DNA from: Streptomyces sp. KL109B
GTDB lineage: Bacteria > Actinomycetota > Actinomycetes > Streptomycetales > Streptomycetaceae
Length of the DNA: 64,000 bases
Assembly: GCF_030766935.1 (NCBI RefSeq)
Contig: NZ_JASERL010000011.1
Location: 124,001-188,000, forward strand
Direction: 5' to 3'
Shown here: positions 9,210 to 16,855 of the stretch, piece by piece
Position numbering within the stretch: the stretch's first letter is position 1
Layout of the letters: every line of letters begins with the position of its first letter
Notes under the pieces: generated by a model
The model's input: only the letters and a program-made list of their open reading frames with translations
Database searches by the model: none
Told to the model about the DNA's origin: nothing
Translations under genes and position numbers: made by a program

Positions 9210-10756
9210 GAAGTGCCTTCCTGTGTACGGGACTTGGCGGGTGCGGCCAGGTCGCCGAGCGTGACGGGGCGGGCGATGGGACGTCGGTGTTCGTTGGCCG
9301 GCGGCAGGCCCTCGACGCGGGTGCCCGCGTCGTCGGGGCCGCTCAGCCGCGCCTGGAGTTCGGCGACGGTCGGCCCGCACATCCGGGCCTGGCAGGGGCC
9401 GAGTCCTGCGCGGGTGGCGAGCTTGGCGGCGCGCGGCGCCGAGGTGGACGGGTCGGTGGCGGCCCGGCACACGGTGGCGTAGTCCGTCTCCTCGCACCGG
9501 CACACCACGGTCTCGGGGCGCAGCCAGCCGGTCCAGCCCGCTCCGATGGGGTGGGCGCGGGCGAGGCGTGCGGCGAAGGCGCGGCCCTGGTCGCGGCTGG
9601 TGCGCAGGCGGCCGACCCGGACGGTGTTCCGGTCGCCGCCCGCGGCGAGCCACCCCGCGAGGGCGCCTTCCACGCGAGCGGCGGGCGCGCCCGCGATGCC
9701 GGTGATCTCCCCGGCGGCGTACACGTGCGCGGCGGTGGTGCGCTGGTCGCCGTCGACCTCCACGAACTCCCCGGCCGGGGTGGCACGCAACGCGCACCCG
9801 GCGGCGAGCGGCAGTTCCAGCTGCGGGCTGAAGCCGTGCGAGACGCACACCGCGTCGACGGCGACGGTGCGTTCACTGCCGGGCACGGTCGACCAGTCGG
9901 CGCGCAGCCTGGCGGTGACAACCTCCTCCACGCGCCCGTCACCGCGGGCCGCGACGACGGTACGACCGGTGCGGTACGGCACCCGGTGCCGCGCCAACAG
10001 CCCACCGTACTCGGCGAGTTCGGCGGCCTTCCCGGACTGCACGGCGAGTTCCCAGGGACGCCCGCCCCAGCCACGGGCGAGGGTGCCGGCCGTGTTCGCC
10101 TCCAGCACCTCACGCACCCCCGCCCCGGCCTCGATCAGCGACGCGGCGACCGGCAGCAGGAACGGCCCGCTGCCCGCGACGACCACCTCGTCCCCGACCA
10201 CCACCCGCTCCCCCTTCGCCAGCGCCTGCGCCGCGCCCGCGGTGTACACGCCGGGCAACTCCCAGCCGGGGAAGGGCAGTACGCGGTCGTGCGCGCCGAC
10301 GGCGAGGACGAGCGCGTCGGGGTCGAGAGTGTGCCGGGTGCGGCCACCGCCGTCGACCCGGCCACCCCGGCCGCCACCGTCTGAGGGGTCGCGCAGTACG
10401 TGGACGCGCGGCGGGCCCGGCTGGGCCGGGTCGGGGCGTTCCAGGGCCCAGACGGCGGTCTCGGACCACCAGGTGCAGCGCGGATGCGCGAGGACCCGGC
10501 GGCGGCGTGTGTCGAAGGCGCGCCAGCCGTGGTGGAGGTGCTGTGGCCGCTCGGCGGCATAGGCCTCGGGGAGCATGCGGTGGTACTGGCCACCGGGCTG
10601 TTCGGCCTCGTCGACGAGGGTGACCTCCGCCCCCGCGCTCAGTGCGGCGTCGGCTGCTGCGAGCCCGGCGGGTCCGGCGCCCACGATGACGACGTGCCGC
10701 AGCGGCGACCCGGGACTGTGACCGGTTTCCCCAACGGGGTGGGCATAAGGCGTCAC
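9206..10756 (-). CDS. D-hydroxyproline dehydrogenase, alpha subunit (FAD, BFD-like Fe-S)
   Basis: 516 residues. The FAD-binding motif VVIVGAGPAGLAAADAAL lies at about 22-40, and a second dinucleotide fold (VVVGDEVVVAGSGPFLLP) sits mid-protein. The last ~90 residues contain VCRCEETD and GLGPCQARMCGP, the Cys pattern of a BFD-like [2Fe-2S] domain. This layout matches the large subunit of heteromeric D-hydroxyproline dehydrogenases and the HcnB/OoxA group, which oxidise D-hydroxyproline and pass electrons to the respiratory chain. The GTG start overlaps the stop of the gamma-subunit gene (GTGA), and its own stop overlaps the next ATG, so the genes form one tightly coupled operon. Confidence 0.9.
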   Translation of the reverse strand: MTPYAHPVGETGHSPGSPLRHVVIVGAGPAGLAAADAALSAGAEVTLVDEAEQPGGQYHRMLPEAYAAERPQHLHHGWRAFDTRRRRVLAHPRCTWWSETAVWALERPDPAQPGPPRVHVLRDPSDGGGRGGRVDGGGRTRHTLDPDALVLAVGAHDRVLPFPGWELPGVYTAGAAQALAKGERVVVGDEVVVAGSGPFLLPVAASLIEAGAGVREVLEANTAGTLARGWGGRPWELAVQSGKAAELAEYGGLLARHRVPYRTGRTVVAARGDGRVEEVVTARLRADWSTVPGSERTVAVDAVCVSHGFSPQLELPLAAGCALRATPAGEFVEVDGDQRTTAAHVYAAGEITGIAGAPAARVEGALAGWLAAGGDRNTVRVGRLRTSRDQGRAFAARLARAHPIGAGWTGWLRPETVVCRCEETDYATVCRAATDPSTSAPRAAKLATRAGLGPCQARMCGPTVAELQARLSGPDDAGTRVEGLPPANEHRRPIARPVTLGDLAAPAKSRTQEGTS

Positions 10757-11115
10757 AGTGCCGTGCCTCCTTCCCGGGCCTGCTCCCGTGCCCGTTCCCG
10801 TGCCTGGTCCCGTGTCTGGTCCCGTGTCTGCGTGCGCACCTCGTCACCGTCGCGGGCCCGTCTGCGGCAGGCCCGGACATCGCGTTCCGCCCCCACCGTC
10901 ACCAGGCAGTCGAAGCAGGCGCCGATCCCGCAGAAGACACCACGGGGCGCTCCGGAGCGGCCGTGGCGCCAGGCGCGGCGGCCGGAGGCGAGCAGGACGC
11001 CCGCGAGGGTCTGGCCCTCGATCCCGGCGACGGGCTCGCCGTCGACGGTGATCGTGAGCGGTGTCTCGCGGCGCCCCACGGCGTCCCTGGCCGCGGGTAT
11101 GCGTCGTGGGCTCAT
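10753..11115 (-). CDS. D-hydroxyproline dehydrogenase, gamma subunit ([2Fe-2S] protein)
   Basis: 120 residues. Cys62, Cys67, Cys70 and Cys83 (FCGIGACFDCLV, then RAC) form the C-x4-C-x2-C-x12-C pattern of a plant-type [2Fe-2S] domain, preceded by a short beta region (LTITVDGEPV). In the heterotrimeric enzymes this small subunit carries electrons between the two flavoproteins. The start ATG overlaps the stop of the upstream beta-subunit gene (ATGA). Unusual feature: the C-terminal ~25 residues are a low-complexity tail built on a TRDQ/AREQ-like four-residue unit, encoded by a 12-bp DNA repeat. The tail has no obvious function and may be recent repeat expansion. Confidence 0.87.
   Translation of the reverse strand: MSPRRIPAARDAVGRRETPLTITVDGEPVAGIEGQTLAGVLLASGRRAWRHGRSGAPRGVFCGIGACFDCLVTVGAERDVRACRRRARDGDEVRTQTRDQTRDQARERAREQAREGGTAL
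10779..10826. repeat. Four tandem 12-bp units at the 3' end of the [2Fe-2S] gene
   Basis: The units are CCTGCTCCCGTG, CCCGTTCCCGTG, CCTGGTCCCGTG and TCTGGTCCCGTG, followed by a more decayed fifth. They stay in frame (12 = 3 x 4) and encode the charged Arg/Asp/Glu/Gln tail of the gamma subunit. Confidence 0.85.
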
Positions 11116-12305
11116 GCCGTCTCCTCTTCCTCGGTGTGCCCCAGGACGGCCGGCCGGTCCACCCGGAACGGCTTCGCGTCGATGTCGGTGGGCCGGTCGA
11201 GGAGCAGGTCGCGCACGAGCCGCGCGGTGCCCACCGACAGGCCGATGCCCGCGCCTTCGTGACCGCCCGCGTGCCACAGCCCGGCGAGGCGTGGGTCGGG
11301 GCCGATGACGGGCAAGTGGTCGGGTACGTAGGGCCGGAAGCCGCCGTACGCGCGCATCACCGGCACGCCCGTGAGCGACGGGAAGAGGCGCAGCGCCTTC
11401 TCGGCGATGGCGGAGAGGGCGTCGACCCTGAGCCGGTCGTCGAAGCCGACGCGGCGGCGGGACGAGCCGATGAGGACGCTGCCCGCGCGCGTGGACTCGA
11501 CGACCGCCGAGGTCTGGAGGTCCTCGGCGCTGCTGCCGACGGCGCCCACGTAGTCGGCGTCGTACACCTTGTGGAAGACGGTGGGCGGGAGCGGGGTCGT
11601 GACGAGGACGTCGCCGCGGCGGGGGCGTACGTCGACGGGCGCGCCGAGGCGGGCCGAGAGCTCGCCCGCCCAGGGCCCGGCGGCGTTGACGAAGACGTCC
11701 GCCTCGACGAGTTCGCCGTCCGATGTGCGTACGGCGGTCAGGCGGCCGGAGCGGGTGACCGCGCCGACCACCTCGGTGCCGGTGCGCAGTGTCGCGCCCG
11801 CCCGCAGTGCGTCGGCGAGCAGCGCGGCGGCGGCTCCGGCGGGCTGCACCTGCGCGTCCTCGGGGTAGTGGACGGCCGCCGTGTGCGCGCGGGTGAGGTA
11901 CGGCTCGGCGGCGGCGAGCGCGGCGGCGTCGAGGGGGTCCGCCCGTACGCCGGCCGCGCGTTGGGTGTCGGCGAACGCGGCGAGTGCGCGGGCGCCGTCC
12001 TCGGTGGTGGCGACGACGATGCCGCCCTTGGGGTCCCATTCGGTCAAGTCCCGGGCACTGTCGTCCTGTTGGGCCAGCTCCTCGATGATCTCGGGCCACA
12101 GGCGCCGGGACAGTTGCGCCAACTCCAGCTCGGGGCCCGGCCCTTTGTCGGATACGAGGATGTTGCCCTCGCCGTGCGCCGTGGTCGCGGCGGCGGGGCG
12201 GCCGCGGTCGACGATCGTGGTGGCGCAGCCCGCGCGTGCCAACTCCCGCGCACAGGCGGCTCCGACGATTCCGGCCCCGAGAATGACCGCTCGCGTTCCG
12301 TGCAT
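11112..12305 (-). CDS. D-hydroxyproline dehydrogenase, beta subunit (DAO-type FAD oxidoreductase)
   Basis: 397 residues, a glycine/D-amino acid oxidase fold. The N-terminal FAD motif is AVILGAGIVGAACARELA. The C-terminal family signature is GGFRPYVPDHLPVIGPDP followed by LWHAGGHEGAGIGLSVGTA. In heteromeric D-hydroxyproline dehydrogenases this is the catalytic subunit that oxidises the D-amino acid. It is the first gene of the minus-strand arm. A GGAGG lies 7 bases before the ATG. Upstream is a good promoter (TTGACA, 18-bp spacer, TAGCCT) and a palindromic operator at the expected transcription start, so expression is probably controlled by the neighbouring cupin-XRE protein. Confidence 0.9.
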   Translation of the reverse strand: MHGTRAVILGAGIVGAACARELARAGCATTIVDRGRPAAATTAHGEGNILVSDKGPGPELELAQLSRRLWPEIIEELAQQDDSARDLTEWDPKGGIVVATTEDGARALAAFADTQRAAGVRADPLDAAALAAAEPYLTRAHTAAVHYPEDAQVQPAGAAAALLADALRAGATLRTGTEVVGAVTRSGRLTAVRTSDGELVEADVFVNAAGPWAGELSARLGAPVDVRPRRGDVLVTTPLPPTVFHKVYDADYVGAVGSSAEDLQTSAVVESTRAGSVLIGSSRRRVGFDDRLRVDALSAIAEKALRLFPSLTGVPVMRAYGGFRPYVPDHLPVIGPDPRLAGLWHAGGHEGAGIGLSVGTARLVRDLLLDRPTDIDAKPFRVDRPAVLGHTEEEETA

Positions 12306-12317
12306 CGAACCGCCTCC

Positions 12318-12369
12318 GTTCGCTTCATCGAACGAATGGAGGCTAGGACGCCGTTTCCGAGGGTGTCAA
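12318..12369 (-). promoter_or_regulatory. Promoter and palindromic operator of the hydroxyproline catabolic arm
   Basis: On the minus strand TTGACA (12369-12364) and TAGCCT (12345-12340) are spaced 18 bp. Just downstream, at 12333-12318, is a 16-bp site whose plus-strand sequence is GTTCGCTTCATCGAAC: arms GTTCG and CGAAC around six bases. A repressor bound there would cover the transcription start. The same site recurs upstream of the regulator and GH127 gene with 14 of 16 bases identical. Confidence 0.72.
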
Positions 12370-12397
12370 CGGTTCCTCGGAGAAACGCCCGACGCGC

Positions 12398-13015
12398 TCA
12401 GCCCTCCTCGGGTTCGGCGCCCGGCTTCGGGTGCGGAATCCCCAAGTGGGCGTGCTCGTGCGGCCGGTACTGGAGCAGCAGCACGGAGTGCACGTCGCCG
12501 TCGAGCGCGGTGTAGGAGTGCGGGAGCGTGGCGTCGAAGCCGACGTAGTCGCCGGGCCCGAGCTCCACCTCGTCGCCGTCGACGCGGACTTGGAGCCGGC
12601 CCGTCTGCACGATGGTGTGCTCCGTGCCGACGTGCCCGAGCGAGTCCTGCCTGCTGTCGGCGCGCACCACCTGGTCGTACACCTCGAAGACCAGGTCACC
12701 GAAGGTCATCCGGCGCAGCGGCCGCAGGTCGACGCCCTGCCCCCTGAGCACCTCGACCTCCTTGGCGCGCACGACGGTCAGGCCGCCGGGGGTCCGTGTC
12801 TCCAGGAGGTCGGAGACGGGCACCTCCAGGGCGCGGGAGAGGCTGAACACCGTCTCGATGGTGGGGTTTCCGGTGCCGGACTCCAGTTGGGAGAGCGTCG
12901 CCTTGCCGATCTTGGAGCGTCGCGAGAGCTCCGAGATGGACAGGCCGCGCGCCGTCCTGGCGCGGCGCAGATTGGCCGCCACCATGTCGCGGACCGACTC
13001 CTGGGGAACGTCCAT
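12398..13015 (-). CDS. XRE-family regulator with C-terminal cupin
   Basis: 205 residues. The N-terminal helix-turn-helix (ARGLSISELSRRSKIGKATL) is followed by SQLESGTGNPTIETVFSLSR, the standard XRE recognition region. Residues ~120-195 form a cupin barrel (GTEHTIVQTGRLQVRV, LGPGDYVGFDATLPHSY), which in this family senses a small ligand. The start is the ATG preceded by AGGGAG; an upstream in-frame ATG is less likely. It sits between the two arms of the hydroxyproline locus, and matching palindromes lie before it and before the catabolic operon. I infer an autoregulated local repressor or dual regulator whose ligand is hydroxyproline or a pathway intermediate. The ligand is not shown by the sequence. 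Confidence 0.88.
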   Translation of the reverse strand: MDVPQESVRDMVAANLRRARTARGLSISELSRRSKIGKATLSQLESGTGNPTIETVFSLSRALEVPVSDLLETRTPGGLTVVRAKEVEVLRGQGVDLRPLRRMTFGDLVFEVYDQVVRADSRQDSLGHVGTEHTIVQTGRLQVRVDGDEVELGPGDYVGFDATLPHSYTALDGDVHSVLLLQYRPHEHAHLGIPHPKPGAEPEEG

Positions 13016-13033
13016 AGCCTCTCCCTGACTCCC

Positions 13034-13062
13034 TTGACAGCGTTCGCTTCGACGAACACTAT
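13034..13062 (+). promoter_or_regulatory. Promoter with embedded operator, divergent region of cupin-XRE and GH127 genes
   Basis: TTGACA (13034-13039) and CACTAT (13057-13062) are spaced 17 bp on the plus strand, pointing at the GH127 gene. The spacer contains GTTCGCTTCGACGAAC (13042-13057), the second copy of the 16-bp palindrome. Binding there would block RNA polymerase for the plus arm and probably also the regulator gene on the other strand. A small hairpin (CCAAGT/ACTTGG, 13103-13121) abuts the GH127 ribosome-binding site. Confidence 0.7.
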
Positions 13063-13131
13063 GCCGCACAGCGCGTTTACTGACCCGAACGATTCCTCAT
13101 ACCCAAGTACACGGCACTTGGAGGACTGATC

Positions 13132-15057
13132 GTGCGGTACCCCTCTGAAAGACTCCAGCCGCTGCCCGCCTCGCGGGTCGACATCGTCGGCGGACTCCTC
13201 GCCGACTGGCAACGGCGCAACCGCGAGGCGACCCTGCCGCACACGGTGCAGCAGCTCCGCGCGGCGGGCAACGTGGACAACCTCCGCAGGCTGCTGCCGC
13301 CGCGGGAGGCCGAGGCTTCCGCGTTCCGCGGCCGGTATCCGTTCCTCGACACCGACGTGTACAAGACGTTGGAAGGTCTCGTGTACGAACTCGCCCGCCC
13401 GCAGGGTGCGTTGAGCAAGGATGCGGGTGAGCTCTACGAAGAGATGGTCGCGCTCCTGGAGCGGGTCCAGGCCCCCGACGGCTACCTCAACTCCTTCTAT
13501 CAGGACCCCGATCAGGCCAAGGAGCCGTGGTCCGATCTCGCGTGGGGCCATGAGCTCTACACCTTCGGCCATCTCGCGCAGGCCGCGGTCGCCGCCCATC
13601 GGCGCCTGGGCGACCGGCGGTTGCTCGATGTCGCGACGCGCTTCGCCGATCTCGTTGTGAAACGTTTCGGTCCGGCCGGTCAGGAGGCCGTCTGCGGGCA
13701 TCCCGAGGTCGAGATGGCCCTGGTGGAGCTGTACCGGGAGACCGGGGACCGCAACTATCTGGAGCAGGCCGCGCTCTTCGTCGACCGGCGCGGGCAGGGG
13801 CGGCGCAGCGGTCTGCGGCACAGCGTGTTCCCGGCCTCGTACTTCCAGGACCATGTGCCGCTGCGCGAACTGCCGTCGGTGACGGGGCACGCGGTGCGGA
13901 TGGCGTATCTCGCGGCGGGCGCCGCGGACGTCGCGATGGAGACCGGGGACGGCGGGCTGCTCGACGCGCTGCGGCGGCTGTGGGACGACATGGTCGCCAC
14001 CAAGCTGTACGTCACCGGGGGCCTGGGAAGCCGGCACTCCGACGAAGCGGTGGGCGACCGCTACGAGTTGCCGTCCGAGCGGTCCTACAGCGAGACCTGC
14101 GCGGCGATCGCCGTCATGCAGTGGGGCTGGCGGATGTTCCTCGCCACCGGCGACGCCACGTACCTCGACACCTTCGAGACGGTCCTCTACAACGCGTTCG
14201 CCGTCGGCCCTTCCCTCGATGGTCGCGCCTTCTTCTACGACAACCCGCTGCAGCGCCGCGCCGATCACGAGCAGCGCAGCGGCGCCGAGGCCGACGGGGA
14301 GTTGTTGCGCCGCCCGTGGTTCGGGTGTCCGTGCTGCCCGCCCAACATCGTGCGGTGGATGTCGCAGCTCGGCGAGCACCTGGCAGCCGAGCGGGCGGAC
14401 GAGCTGCTGGTGGCGGGGTACGCCTGCGCCCGGCTCGAAGGGCGGGAGTTGGCGGTCGACATGGCGACCGGATATCCGTGGGACGGTGAGGTCCGGGTGA
14501 CGGTGCGGGCGGCGCCTGAGCGGCCGTACGCCCTGAGGCTGCGCGTTCCCGGCTGGGCCGAGGCCGACCGGGTGCGGCTGACGGTGGGCGGGGAGACCTC
14601 GGTACCGGAGGTGGTGGACGGCTGGGTGCGGGTCCGGCGCGCCTGGCGGGCCGGGGACGAGGTGGTGCTGCGGCTGCCGATGCCGGTGCGTGCCCACGGC
14701 TCCCACCCCTACCTGGACGCCACGCGCGGCGCCGTCGCCGTCGCCCGCGGCCCGCTCGTCTACTGCGTCGAGCAGCAGGACTGCGCGGTCGGCATCGACG
14801 ACGTCACGCTCGACGCGGCCCGGATCGCGGCCGCCCGTCCCCGTACGGACACCCGCTTCGAGGGCGCGGTCGTCCTCGACGCGGAAGCCGATGTCGCACC
14901 CCCGATGTCCGCCGCGCTGTACCCCGTGCTGTCCGCCGTGCCGACCGACACCGGAACCGCCGCTACCACCGCTACCACCGGCTTGACGCTCGTCCCCTAC
15001 TTCCTGTGGGGCAACCGCGAGGCCGCCGCCATGCGGGTCTGGATCAGGCGCTCCTGA
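13132..15057 (+). CDS. GH127 beta-L-arabinofuranosidase (DUF1680)
   Basis: 641 residues. GH127 enzymes remove beta-L-arabinofuranose from the oligosaccharides O-linked to hydroxyproline in extensin-type plant glycoproteins; the reference is Bifidobacterium HypBA1. Its Zn/nucleophile residues (Glu, Cys, Cys, Cys) have counterparts here: Glu321 and Cys323 in SYSETCA, and adjacent Cys401/Cys402 in GCPCCPPN. The N-terminal (alpha/alpha)6 barrel and C-terminal beta domains fit the usual length. There is no signal peptide, so substrates are probably trimmed inside the cell after import. The GTG start has GGAGG 7 bases upstream. It heads a plus-strand run with an oligopeptide importer and an Xaa-Pro aminopeptidase, opposite the hydroxyproline catabolic genes. 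Confidence 0.9.
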   Translation: MRYPSERLQPLPASRVDIVGGLLADWQRRNREATLPHTVQQLRAAGNVDNLRRLLPPREAEASAFRGRYPFLDTDVYKTLEGLVYELARPQGALSKDAGELYEEMVALLERVQAPDGYLNSFYQDPDQAKEPWSDLAWGHELYTFGHLAQAAVAAHRRLGDRRLLDVATRFADLVVKRFGPAGQEAVCGHPEVEMALVELYRETGDRNYLEQAALFVDRRGQGRRSGLRHSVFPASYFQDHVPLRELPSVTGHAVRMAYLAAGAADVAMETGDGGLLDALRRLWDDMVATKLYVTGGLGSRHSDEAVGDRYELPSERSYSETCAAIAVMQWGWRMFLATGDATYLDTFETVLYNAFAVGPSLDGRAFFYDNPLQRRADHEQRSGAEADGELLRRPWFGCPCCPPNIVRWMSQLGEHLAAERADELLVAGYACARLEGRELAVDMATGYPWDGEVRVTVRAAPERPYALRLRVPGWAEADRVRLTVGGETSVPEVVDGWVRVRRAWRAGDEVVLRLPMPVRAHGSHPYLDATRGAVAVARGPLVYCVEQQDCAVGIDDVTLDAARIAAARPRTDTRFEGAVVLDAEADVAPPMSAALYPVLSAVPTDTGTAATTATTGLTLVPYFLWGNREAAAMRVWIRRS

Positions 15058-15141
15058 ACACGCTCGCCCCCGCCGCCCCTTCTAACTCTCCTCCTCTCCC
15101 CCCCACTTCCCTCCCCCCTCCAGAAGGCTCAGGAAGACGTC

Positions 15142-16848
15142 ATGAGAAGAAAAGCAATGGCCCTGCCCGCCGCGGTACTTGGCACCGCGCTCGCCCTGAC
15201 GCTCTCCGGCTGCAAGGGCGGCGGCACGTCGGCCGCGCAGCAGGCCGACCCCGGTGCGGACGCCGCCACCGGTGGCACGGTGCACGTCCTGGCGAACGCC
15301 GACTTCTCCCACCTCGACCCGGCGCGCGGGTTCGACGGCGGCGTCAACAACTTCTACCGGCTGATGTACCGCACGCTCACGACGCAGGCGGCGGCTCCCG
15401 GCGCCAAGGGCACGAAGGTCGTCGGTGACCTGGCGACCGATGCCGGAAAGCCCTCCGACGGCAACAAGACGTGGACGTTCAGGCTGAAGTCCGGGATCGC
15501 CTTCCAGGACGGTTCCGAGATCAGCAGTGAGGACGTGAAGTTCGGCGTCGAGCGGGCCTGGGACCCGGACGCCGGGATCGGCTCTCCGTACGCGAAGCAG
15601 TACATCGAGGCGCCGGCCGACTATCAGGGACCGTACAAGTCGGGGAGTCTGTCGAGCATCGAGACACCGGACGAGCACACCATCGTCTTCCACCTGAAGA
15701 AGGCGACGGCGCAGTTCGGTTACATCGCCGCGCAGCCGACGTTCACGCCGTTCCCCAAGGGCAGCGGCGCCAAGGCCGCCTTCGACCGCGAGCCCATCGC
15801 CTCGGGCCCTTACAAGGTGAAGAGCTATCAGCGCGGGTCGAAGCTGGTCCTCGTACGCAACAAGGCGTGGAAGCGGTCGACGGACGAGGTGCGCGACGCG
15901 AAGCCGGACAGTTTCGTGTGGACCTTCGGTCTGGACAACGCGACGATCGACGAGCGGCTCATCGCCGGGCAGGGCGCCGACGCGAACGCCATCACCGGCG
16001 CCGCCCAGCTCCAGCCCGCGACGGTCTCCCGCATCCAGACCCCGCAGCTCAAGAAGCGCACCCTGTCGGGCATGACGGGCTGCACCTCGTACATGAGCAT
16101 CAATACGCGCAAGGGTCCGCTCAAGGATGTACGGGTCCGTCAAGCCATCGAGTACGCGGTCAACAAGCAGACAACCGTTGACGCGCACGGTGGTTCGTCG
16201 CTCGCGACCGTCGCCACGTCCATCGAGCCGCCGGTCGTTCCGGGCCGCGACGCGACCGACATGTATCCGAGCAAGCACGGCACGGGCGACGTGAAGAAGG
16301 CCCGCGAGCTGCTTGCCGATGCGGGGAAGTCGAAGGGCTTCACGTTCACGCTCGACACCCGCGCCGCCGAGGTGGAGCAGGCCACGGCCGTGTCGATTCA
16401 ACAGTCGTTGAAGCGGGTCGGCATCAAGGTCAAGGTCAACACCATTGACACGTCAACGTTCTACGAGGTCATCGGTACACCCTCGCAACAGCACGACGGC
16501 GCGCTGACCGGCTGGTGCCCGGACTGGCCGGGCGGCTCCACCTTCCTGCCGCCGCTGTTCGACGGCCGCAACATCGCCGCCAGCGGCAACCAGAACATCT
16601 TCATGCTCGACGACAAGCGCATCAATGAGCGGATGGACGCCATCGACGCGATGAGCGATCCAGACACGCAGAACGCCGCGTACGGAAAGCTCGACGGGCA
16701 GATCATGAAGCGGGCCCCGATCGTGCCGCTGCACTACACGAAGACCGTGTCCGTCGTCGGCGACAACATCGCGGGGGCGTATCTCAGCCAGTCGTTCTCC
16801 GGCGGCATCGACCTCGTCTCCGTCGGCCTCGCCGACCCGAAGAAGTAG
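15142..16848 (+). CDS. ABC transporter substrate-binding lipoprotein (family 5, oligopeptide type)
   Basis: 568 residues. A lipoprotein signal peptide ends in LSGC with Cys24 as lipidation site. The mature part is an extracytoplasmic solute-binding protein family 5 (DppA/OppA) with the characteristic WTFRLKSGIAFQDGSEISSEDVKFG region. It would capture peptides or glycopeptides outside the membrane and deliver them to the permeases encoded next. The start has AGGAAG upstream and is separated from the GH127 gene by 84 bp of pyrimidine-rich DNA with no obvious terminator, so co-transcription is likely. Given its neighbours, arabinosylated hydroxyproline peptides are the inferred ligand; the family does not fix this. 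Confidence 0.9.
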   Translation: MRRKAMALPAAVLGTALALTLSGCKGGGTSAAQQADPGADAATGGTVHVLANADFSHLDPARGFDGGVNNFYRLMYRTLTTQAAAPGAKGTKVVGDLATDAGKPSDGNKTWTFRLKSGIAFQDGSEISSEDVKFGVERAWDPDAGIGSPYAKQYIEAPADYQGPYKSGSLSSIETPDEHTIVFHLKKATAQFGYIAAQPTFTPFPKGSGAKAAFDREPIASGPYKVKSYQRGSKLVLVRNKAWKRSTDEVRDAKPDSFVWTFGLDNATIDERLIAGQGADANAITGAAQLQPATVSRIQTPQLKKRTLSGMTGCTSYMSINTRKGPLKDVRVRQAIEYAVNKQTTVDAHGGSSLATVATSIEPPVVPGRDATDMYPSKHGTGDVKKARELLADAGKSKGFTFTLDTRAAEVEQATAVSIQQSLKRVGIKVKVNTIDTSTFYEVIGTPSQQHDGALTGWCPDWPGGSTFLPPLFDGRNIAASGNQNIFMLDDKRINERMDAIDAMSDPDTQNAAYGKLDGQIMKRAPIVPLHYTKTVSVVGDNIAGAYLSQSFSGGIDLVSVGLADPKK

Positions 16849-16855
16849 CCGCCCC

